From NCBI GenBank assembly GCA_032207245.1, contig CM063505.1:174143200-174207199 (forward strand): DNA of 64,000 nt, given 5' to 3'. This DNA is from Pardosa pseudoannulata. Lineage: Eukaryota > Arthropoda > Arachnida > Araneae > Lycosidae. The translations under genes were made by a program, and so were the position numbers. How positions within the stretch are numbered: position 1 is the first letter of the stretch; each line of letters opens with the position of its first letter. This document shows, piece after piece, positions 1 to 11,100 of this stretch. The notes under the pieces were generated by a model that saw only the letters and a program-made list of their open reading frames with translations, was not told the DNA's origin and made no database searches.

Positions 1-323
1 ATTACTAATTCACTAAAAAATTTGGCACATGTAATGAAGATTTTTTTTTAATTGAAAAATGAATGTCGCTACATTTTTAACAAAAGAAAACTAACTATTA
101 CAGTTTATCTAAACTCCTAGCCTTAATATTGTAGTAGATTGAATATTACATCACAATATGTTAAAGAAAAGTGCTTTAAACACGCCAATGGAAATATTAA
201 AAAATTAATTATCTCAAAAGTGCTTCTATAAAATGCAACAACTATATCACTAACAGTGTTATAGTAAAATTTGGACAATATTTTCATGTATAATAAATTG
301 AGATTGATAATTATTGCAACAAA

Positions 324-3300
324 TCATCTAAAAGTTTCCTTCTCAATGTCAAACGAGGCTGTTTCTGGTTTATACTTGCATTCATACTCAATATGATGAA
401 GGGCATTTCCCCAAACAGAATGATTTGTCTCATCAGCCTTATAGAACTTTGACTGCAGCAATACCTCTAATGCTCCCAGACTTTGTATCTGAAAGAGACA
501 CAGGAGTAATAAGTGTTTTATAAATTAATTTTCTTAACACTTTCAGGTCTGAGCTATTTTGATCTCACTGTAGACTGAGGGTTCTGAGTACTTTTCGTTA
601 TTCTTTCTATATCTATGAAGATATATATATATTATATATATAAACAAGTATTTTTAATTAGAAACTTCAAACCCATTTTATTCATAATGTATTTAAATTT
701 ACTGTAAATAATATTTAAGAAGAAATTATTGAATGGTTTAAAGTTTAAAATATGATATGTATAAGTAAACATAATTACTTTTAACAAAATTCTAAATAAA
801 AACTTTTATTAATGGTTTACAAAGATCTGAAAACCGAATTTAGTTGTAAATAACATTATTTAACACAATTTGCTTCCATATGGGGCAACAAAGAAAGGAA
901 CACCATGGTTTTAACCAGAAAATATTATGCCTTTAGTTCCCTCTCCTAAAGGCCTAAAGGCAAAAATTCAATGAAAGTAGAGATTACAAATAGATTTAAA
1001 AACAAGTTTTTAAAATAAGACCAATAAAACTAGTTAACATATAGTAAACAAACAGTCTGTTCAAAACAATTCAAAATTGAGGGGATCCTCCAGTGTGACA
1101 TCATGAACATCTTATACGAAGGCTGTTCGCACATTCTTTTTAGACGATTTTAGTTAGCGATATTAAAAAATAGTTTGTTGCAAAATAAATAACTGCAATT
1201 GTACTACGTATTTAAAAGCCAAAATTATCTTCTGCAGCTTGAAAAGTTTGTTTTTATTCAAAATGGTATTTTTCAGAAAGCAGTGGTTCGAAGGCTATAT
1301 TTATGCTCTTTCCGAAGAGAAGTATTCATATTCTATTATCCAAAAATGCTGTACGAGTCATGGTTTTGAGTTATCTATAGTCGGTAGGTAATATCATCAA
1401 AAAGAAAGGTTTGGGTTTGGTTTGGTGCGCTACGGTCCACTTTTTGCCCATGAGGGCTAATGAGACCGGGACCTACTGCTTAAAACCGATTCCGAGCGGC
1501 TACGAACACCCATATCATAGTGGGATTCGAACCCACGAACTCTGGTACCGATGATCAGCACCCTAACCATTCGGCCAGAGTTCAACAAAAAAAAAAAAAA
1601 AAAAAAAAAAAAGGTAAAAACATCAAATTAGAGTCTTAAGTGGGACAAAAATTCCAAATAAGTATCCAAGGATAAAATAAACATCTTCGACCATTGCAAA
1701 GGTACATTGTTTAACGTTAAAAGAAAATCTCCCTAGTCAAACAACAGTTTAAAAATCATTAAAATACTCAGTGTCCACTGTAAACAAAATGATAAATGTT
1801 GATTTAAATCTTAGGAAAGTGAAAAAACACAATGTGCATTGTCTTTCTCTAAAGCATATCGTTGAATGCAGGACATGCCGCAGAATTTTGTATGAAAAAC
1901 ATTTATCTAAAGAAAAATGGAAAACAATTGTCACAATATCTGAATCAAGGGTGTACTTAAATGATTGCAATAAAAAAAGAAAAAAGAGTCATTTATTATC
2001 ATAAAAGGGGAGATAAAAGATTAAGTACATGGATCAAAGAATCTAAACAAAGTTTTTCTCAAGGATTCATGATTGTTGCTGGTTTTTCATATAATGGCAA
2101 GGTAAAAATAAAGAGCTGAAAAAAATGTCAATATTAACTCCAAATACTATCAGGAACATATTTTATCATCAATTTTTCTGAATGAAATACCATCAGTGCC
2201 TATCAATCTGTGGAACTCCATCAAGATAAAGCTAGCAGTTATACATCAAAATCCACTGTAAATTTTCTAAAAGAAACGGAACAATAAACTGGTATTAAGG
2301 CCCTAAACCTTCACTGATATCTCTAAATCTCTCGGTATATCACCTATGAATTCTTGTGCTTTTGGACTTTTAAAATCTGCATTATCCAAATGTCGCCCCA
2401 CACCCCTTACAGAACTCTGGAAAGCTGTTCAGGAGGATTGGGAAAGAATACCTCTTCTGACACTTCAAAAGACATTATCAGATAAAGATAGATAAGATAT
2501 TATAAGATAGTTCAGAATAAGGGTTATCAAATAGAGCATTTCAAACACAAGAATTTTATGTAATTTAGTTTTGTGACTACAATAGACATCGTGTAAAAAA
2601 TGTGTGAACAGCTACTGTACACATTGTTGGAAAATGGCCTATTGTGAAGTATCATACAGTAAATATTATATTATTCAACTGTTGATTAGGTTGTATAGTG
2701 ATTAGTATAGTATGCTTCCACTCAATGGGCCTGGGTTTCATTTATGAGCAAGGCTAGGATGTATTTGTGTTGTCTCTTCATAATGAGTAATGTTGGACAC
2801 CTAATGGCACTCCCACAATAAGATTGTTAATGAATTCTTTAGCATTGTACAGATACATGTTAAATAAAAGCAAATACCTCTGAATTGGTAAAAATAGGTA
2901 TATGTATGGTTCAATTGTTTTATTGATTATTAATGTTTCAGTTATTTATGCAGTTATAAATTCATAACATTCTATTGCTAATTTATGAATAACAACATAA
3001 GTTATAATAAATTATTTTAAATTTTCATCTAAAATATTACATGTATATATATACATATAGATATGTATATAGATAGATAGTGTACTCCACCACAGAGATG
3101 AACAGAGAGAGGCCTATGCGTTAAGGAGATTCCCTTGCCTGCCTGCTTTTTAATCTAGTATTGGAGAAATGGATCAGAGACAGTGAATTAGACCAAAGGG
3201 GCACTCTATGAAATATATTCATTCAACTACTAGCTTATGCAGATGACATAGATATTATTGGAAGGTCTGAATGGGCAGTAAAAGAGGCGTTTTAAGGTCT

Positions 3301-6300
3301 TGAAACTTCAGCCACAAATATGGGTCTCACCATCAATGAAGATAAACTAAATTTATCGCCTTTTCTCCTCAACTGTAAATTGCAGTTTTTCTCTGTATAT
3401 TAATAATCATACCTTTGAAAAAGTACAAGAATTCAAATACCTTGGCACAGTGATAAATAACAAAGACAAGCTTACAACAGAGATTGACAACAATAAAAAA
3501 AACAGCCAACAAAAACAAATATTCCATTGGACTGAGAGAACAAAATAAAAACAGCCAACAAATATTCCATTGGACTGAGAGAACAAAATAAAAACAGCCA
3601 ACAAATATTCCATTGGACTGAGGAAACAATAAAACTCAGTCAAAAAACTAAATTTAGAATCTATAAACTCATTTTGCCCATCCTGCTCTATGCAGGCTAA
3701 ACCTGGACTGTCAACACTGATATTCAGCATTCTATGAGCATGTTTGAAAGAAAGATTCTCAAAGCTATACTTGGCCCAGTACAAGAGAGCAGATGCTGGA
3801 GATCTCTATTCAACTTTGAATTATACCAGCTTTATAGGCAGCCACAGATAACACAGGTCACAGCAACAGGTTAAGATGGTTAGACCATGCTTGGAGAAAC
3901 TTTGAAAACAGTGCCCTTAAAACAGTTACTTTAAAAAATCCCTGGGGGAACCTGGACCAGAGGAAGACACCTAACCAGTTGATTGGACAACATGGAATAA
4001 GACCCAGATGTTCTGAAGATACAGAACTGTAGTGGAGTTAGAGACAGAGGGCACTACAGAGTGCAAGTGGTTTCAGCAGCTAAAGCCTGCAAAGTGACTG
4101 TTGTGCTTTTGAAGAAGTGTAATCCTCCAGAACAAAATGCATTTCTAGCATATAGCCTTTTGGATTGGACAGACACTCATCAATAATAAATCTCAATATT
4201 TACTACTATGTGTTATTATCCACTATTTGGTTTGGTTTTGATGTGCTATAGTCTACTTTTTGCAACACTAGGGCTAATGAGACCGGGATCTACAGCTTAA
4301 AGCCGATTCCAAACGGCTACAAACATCCATGCCACAGTGGGATTCGAACCCACGAACTCCGGTTCCGAAGGCAAGCACCCTAACCAATCGGCCATCGTTC
4401 GGCTTATCCACTATTTAATTTAATATATATTATAAACATATATTATTATAACTTTCTTTCATTAACATAATTGAATAATATTAATTAAACTAAAAGAAAA
4501 AAGAAAAATTAAAATTAAGAATTAGAAAATTAAAAAAAAAAAATGAGAACCCCTGCTCTATGGCTAGACTCAAAAGTAGATTACAGCAGTAGGAAACATG
4601 TCTACTAATAAAATAGAATATATTTTTTAAACACAAAGATACAATTAGCTCTTACATTTATTACTAAGGGAAAATGATCCCTAATATTTTTCTTGGAAAT
4701 GCAAACATTATTGCTAGTCCAAAAAAAACTGTAGGTAGAAGATTCTGTAGTAACTTCATCTTCTTTCAGATCAACAGGCATCTCTTTTAATGAAACTGAC
4801 CTAAGAAAGAAAGAAATTTGTAAATATACAATTTAGATCAAACTAAACAGCTTATATTAAAAAGTCAAAAGCAAGTATGTGCAACATATGGTCTATGTGT
4901 TAAGTTTACTTGTCCTACAACAACTTTTTCAAATGTAATTAAATTAGGATCATTAAACCCTCTTGGTTTGTTCACTCATTGAGTTGTGACCTTGTAATGA
5001 TGAGTGACCTTTCATGTGTTAGTGATCTAAATAGGTTGTGTTAACAGTAGTTTTATTATTAAAGGGATCACCATGTCAAAGCAGAGAAGCCTCAGCTTTC
5101 TTTGTGAAAAGTATGGTTGATGGAGAACTTTATGTTGCCCTGAGTCTGTAATAGAAAAATTATAGGTCTTAATGCTAAGGGGTTTGGTATATTTTACGAC
5201 CTTTTTAGTAGTACATTTAGAACAAGCATTATTATAAGCTCTAAGCTCAATGCTGTCAACCTTGTCAACTACTTATGTGGTGACGTAATAGCTGTTAAGT
5301 TATCTTGCAAAGACCATGAATTAGTCTTAGTGTTTACCTATCTTCCTAATAAGGTAATTGATCGGCTTAATGATATGTCTAAAGCTTATTAATATTTTTT
5401 TAATATTGGTAGGAGGATCCTTTTCAGCAGTAATTATAGCACTCATCACACTGCATCAAATAGTAACAGCTGCAAAAAGCAGGCAAATGAGCTCTTATTA
5501 CATTTTATAAGTCAATATGTATATCCTTAATAGGAGCAAAGCTTTTACTTTTGTTGAGCTATTAATTTTATTATTAAAAACAGAAGGAAGGTTATTTGCC
5601 TCACTACTTGTAATTCTAATTGTGTTGATTACATTAGTAATTTGAGGGTGTTAGCACCAATGACCATTAAGTAAGTTTTTTTCTATTAAGGGCCTAAACA
5701 CTATGATTGAGAATAGTGAACCCATAACTACCAACTGGCATTCCAACAATAGGAGCTTTAAGACCAGTTGGACTCAGTCTCTGATAAGTTCAATTTGGTT
5801 GCTGATTTGGAGTTGGCTGTTGATTTTGTGGAACATGCTGTTCTTGCAAGCTTATCACAACAGTAAGGCATATGCCATGGTGGTCAACTGATATTTTTTA
5901 TATTTTCTTATACTGTGGAATTAGTTTGAGAAGTTCACATTGTATCCCTTATGACATAAGATTTCTGTGATTCCCATATCATTTATATATTTATAATAGC
6001 AAAAGTTCTCTGTTAAGAAGTTTTACTTTAAAACTTTCTTACTCAAGAAGTTTTAAGTCCTCCAAACCTACTTTTCATTTTACTGCACAGCTTAATATTT
6101 TACTAAACAGATACAAAAGACAAATTTGTGGAACTGAATGATAACAGAATAGTAATAAACATTTCTTTATAATAACAATTTTTGGAAATAGGAAAGTTTG
6201 ACATTCTTCTTGTAAGGCATAGCAAGTCAATCTTTTGCAAACTAAGTCAATTTAAGTTTTTGTTTTTCTTTCTTTTTTCCCTGAACCATACTATACAAAG

Positions 6301-8077
6301 GTTAAAGAAATAGATTATAATAGTAAATCTATTATAAATAAATCGAGTACAAATTCTAAGAAAAAAATATTAAAATAAATCAATAAAGGCCCTTACTTTG
6401 GACATTGCAGTTCATTTCGAATGTTCATTGTGATGTCCTTTTGATGCTAGCTTGCAAACATTATGCTAGCAAATGATCAAGCTGACGTCACAACGAACAT
6501 TCGACCCGACTCGCAACGTCCAGAGTAAGCCCCATAATGATATTATTTCTAGTGCACTTTAGTCTATATATAAGCCAAGTTATTTTTTTAAAACCATTTG
6601 AATAATTTTTGGTTTAGGCTAATATTTTAGTTGTTTCGAAAAAATACATTCTAGATTAAAATAAAATATTAACAAAAATGTATTTACAGTGAAAAAAAGA
6701 ATTACTAATTAATTTTAGATTAAAATATTTTTCGTAATACATTTTTCTGCATTTCCCATTTAAGAAGTTTTCCTGCTTACAAAGTTTTAATCAGGATAAG
6801 GTCCCTTGAAAAACTTCTTAACCAGGTTCCACTGTATATGAAACCTAAAATACACCAGCCCACATATTTTTAATTCCCAATCCAGCTTACAGTCATATTA
6901 AAGATGAACATGATTAATCAAAAGAATACAGATAAATTTAAAAACAGGGGTGGGGGAGAATGAAAACAAGGTTTTAGGTAGGAATTATTAATACTAAACT
7001 AAGTTGCAAGGACAATTTTTCAGATACCATATGCATATACCTATATGAAATAATTTAATTGAACTTACTTCACAATCTGTGGAGGACGAAAATTTAGTAG
7101 AAACTTATATGAAGTCTCAACATTCATCTTCACAGTACAGTTTAACTTAAATCTTTCACCATCTTGCTAAAATAAAACAAGCAAGGAAATATTAAAGATA
7201 ATTTAATTTTGTATTATATTAAACATAAGCTATAGAGGAAGGAATACAAAAATGCTCTTGTTTTATATAGATATCACAAGAGACTATACATTTTTACTGT
7301 ATGCATATTTTTTATGATGCATACAGCATAACAAAATAAATTAAAAACATACTTTATAAATCATTCTTTTAAAAGTTGCAAATATAACAATATATATTTT
7401 TTAAATGGCTATTTAAATATAAATTAATAAAACTACAAAAGAAAAAAGTATAATTATAAACATTAAATTTTTTTAGTTTATTTGTGTAATAAAATTTTAA
7501 GCACAAAATAATTTATTACTATAGCTTTGGTTGGCAAATATTTTATTAAAATGATAGTTTCATTCATACTGTTTAAAATATAAGGATATATACTGTTTTA
7601 TTTTAAGTTATTTTTTGTTTTCTTCCAAGTGACTTTCAAATTCTACCAAATTAAATTTCCCAAAACCACAGCTCACATGGGACCATGGCAGCAGTACCAA
7701 TCTCCATTTTTGACACCAAGACCCTTGAGTACAAAGCGTATGTCCCAGTTAGGTTGTCAACCTTAAACAGAACTACCAGTATTTAGTTTCCAAGCATTCT
7801 TGGTTCTCAGTTTGTCTACCCACTGAAGGGATTAATCTTTCCCAGCTCAAGGGTTAAACCTTGGACCTAAGTATTGAGTGCACAAAATTCTACTCCGATA
7901 CCACTGGGCTTCAACTTTCAGATTCATAAGTAGTAAAATTTAACTTTAAATATTCATAATAAAGCTATATATTTTTCATAATTCATTTTGTATATAAATA
8001 TATAAATACAATTTTAAGTTGCATATTAAAATTCTCTAAGCAGAACACAAATTTAAAAATAGCTTTCAATTGCTCAC

Positions 8078-8108
<31 letters not shown>

Positions 8109-11100
8109 CCTATAAAGTATTTGATTAATATGCAATTTGAAATTCTAATAATACTTTAAGAGTAAATTTAGAATGTCCTAATAATTTTGATAATTTTTCA
8201 AAAATGCAAATTGACTAGTAGAATTTTTAAAACTATTTTTTAAATGAGTTTATATTTTTATTAATATCCAATATGTTTATAAAAAAATTATGACATCTAT
8301 TTCAGGTTTATTAAAATTGAGTTTGAATATCAGAGAAAACACATTAATAATGATAACTTGATACTATATATGTCCTCATATTATAACAGTTTTGATTTTG
8401 TTTCAGGGTTTGCACTTTCACACTGATTTGAGAGAATTTTAATTTGTAAGTTTAAACCTGAGATGAGTACCTGGATTCAAAAGTAACAATGTAAAACATA
8501 ACCTTCTTACTGAGGATAAATTTTTCCTGATAAAGTTATGAATATTAGGATCAGTTAAAAATAGAATACAGATACTGAGGAAGTTATACTAAAATTCTTT
8601 AATCACTACATAGCTATCCCCCTTACACAATGACAGACTCGGGATTTGAAAGGAAAAAGGGAGGTGGAGCTAATTCAAAAATGCCCTCCATTCAGAATAA
8701 TGCTGTTACATATTAATATTTTTCATGGCTTTTTCTCGTGATCAAATAAGGCACTGTTCTTTGGTACAGAAGTTCATGGGTTCAAATCCTACTGTGGGCA
8801 TGGCTGTTCAAAGCCATTTGGAATCATCTTTAAGCAGTAGGTCTTATTCTCATTAGCCCCATAGCCCTTCAAACCCAACTAGAATGAGGGGTAGAGGAAG
8901 ATCAGAAAAATTAATTAGAGAGCATCCTCTAATTGGTTCAGCTAACAGCTTTTTCCCAGGCTTCTAAGACTGCAGTATCTGAAATTTATTAAAAGATGGA
9001 CAAGGGTAATCCTAACATGGAGCAAGATGGTGCATAGGATGTGGACAACCAAATGATTACACAGGCCTACAAAAAAAATTTTTTTGTTTTGGTGCTTAGG
9101 ACTTTAAAACTGGATTCAGCTATGTTTGGGATGCTGATTCTAAATATGAAATCAGTTTTTCTCTATCAACTCTACTTTTTTATATACGCATTTTTTATTG
9201 TGCAGTACTACAGGAAATGTAAACCACATAGCTCCAGGAAAACCCACCAGATAGGCTAAATATCCAGTAATGTAAGTGACCTTCAACGCTTCAACTACAA
9301 TTGAAATCCTTTTTGAGTTGAATAAACACTTTTTAAGTAATAACATTTACGTTGTACAGAACATTTACGACAGTGGACTACTGGAAAAAGAAAAAGTCTT
9401 AAATTCGGCATACCTATGGTTTGGAGAGAACCCCAAAATCACTGCAATGACTGTTATTTCTGCCTAGTAAATATTACTGGAATCAAACAAAACAACCATA
9501 GCAAATGGAGTTATCTCTGCAAAACGTCCAGTACCTCACTCAGAGGAAGTGCCCATCCCAACGTTTCACATACTATCAGAACTCTGTGAAGACAAGAGTT
9601 ATCACTGGTTACTCTTCTGATACTAATGACAACGACAGTGATTACGAGGGAAAATCATCAATTCCTCAACATTTCAGTCAGGATGAGTTTAATGACCTTA
9701 TCACAGATCTCAATCTGTCAAAAGAAGCTTCTGAATTATTGGCTTCCAGGTTAAAGAACAAAAATTTACTGGAACAAGGAACAAAAATTACCTTTTACCA
9801 TACAAGAGAAAAGGATTTGATATCATTTTTCTCTCAAGAAGATAATCTTGTATTTTGCCATGAAATTAGAGGACAGGACTTCTGGAAAAATGTATCTTCC
9901 TGAATATTTTCCTGATGATTGGCACCTATTTATTGATAGCTGAAAGCAAAGCTTGAAATGTGTCCTTCATAATGGTAACAAATATGGCTCAATACCAATT
10001 GCTCATTCAGTAAAAATGAAAGAAGAATATGGCACAATAGCTTTGGTCTTGGAGAAGATAAAGTATCATGAATATATATTGGTGATTTGTGTGGACTTAA
10101 AAATGGTAAACTTTCTCCTTGAACAGCAAAATGGCCACACCAAATATCCTTACTTCTTGTGTCTCTGGGATAGCAGAGACAAAATACACCACTGGGTTAG
10201 AAAAGAGTGGCCTAAGAGATAAGACAACTCATCAAGGATCCTGCCTTCATAAATTTGAGGAGTGAGACTGAGCGAAAAGCCTGGACTTCATTTGTTGTGG
10301 TTGTCAGAAATTTTCTGGGCAAATGCAAAGCTGAAAACTATGTTGAACTGATAAACAAGATGCTTGAGAGTTTCAAATCCCTTGGATTCAATATGAGTAT
10401 TAGGTGCACTATTACACAGACACTTAGACCCTTTTCCTAAAAATTTAGGAAACACCAGTGAGGAACGAGATGAAAGATTTCACCAGGATATTAAAATTAT
10501 GGAGGTCCGCTATCAAGGATGGGGTACGCACATGATGGCAGATTACTGCTGGAGTTTATAAAGGGACTGAACCAAACACATTCAAGACTGTCACAAAAAA
10601 GAATCTTCCGAAGTGTTCAGTGACTATACTTTGTCTCACCATAACAAAATACAATTGGGAAGGCATATGAGCCTATTTACACTAATTTCTAGGTAAATTA
10701 TTAAATATTTAATTATATTCATAAATTTTTTATCCTATATATTATTGTTATAAATTAAAACTTAATTTTTTATCATTATAATAAATTTTTGAGGCAGTAT
10801 AGTTGATTTCTTCGATTCCTTTTTCTCTCTATCTTTGTATGCAGTAATATTTTTGTAATATATTAATATAAAAATACATTAATATATTTGTATAAGATAT
10901 TAATAATATTATAGTATATTTCCATGTTTAGTTTTTTTTTATTTGATCTATGGATTCAACTCGTAATAGTGTAATGCATGTTTTACCAAAATGGTAAATC
11001 TCAGAAATACGAGCTGCTAGGCAAAATCTAATACTGTATTTGAATTCAGGATATCAAATTCACATAAAATCAGCCTTAAATATCCAGGCACCAAAGGTAC

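Larger units (their letters stand above)
489..4655 (-). other. CNRIP1 intron 3, with mobile-element relics
   Basis: This 4.2-kb intron holds a decayed Tc1/mariner-type element with a nested SINE, a tRNA-like repeat, a decayed LINE reverse-transcriptase piece and a second SINE, all listed separately. Between 489 and 1116 there is only A+T-rich sequence and a short TA microsatellite at about 621-643. No host coding signal was seen inside it. Confidence 0.8.

Noticed and set aside
3369..3784. Two minus-strand open frames with repeated SPMEYL/SNGIF-type segments
   Set aside because: They are antisense to the decayed LINE, and the repetition comes from the 43-bp DNA triplication. There is no protein-family likeness.
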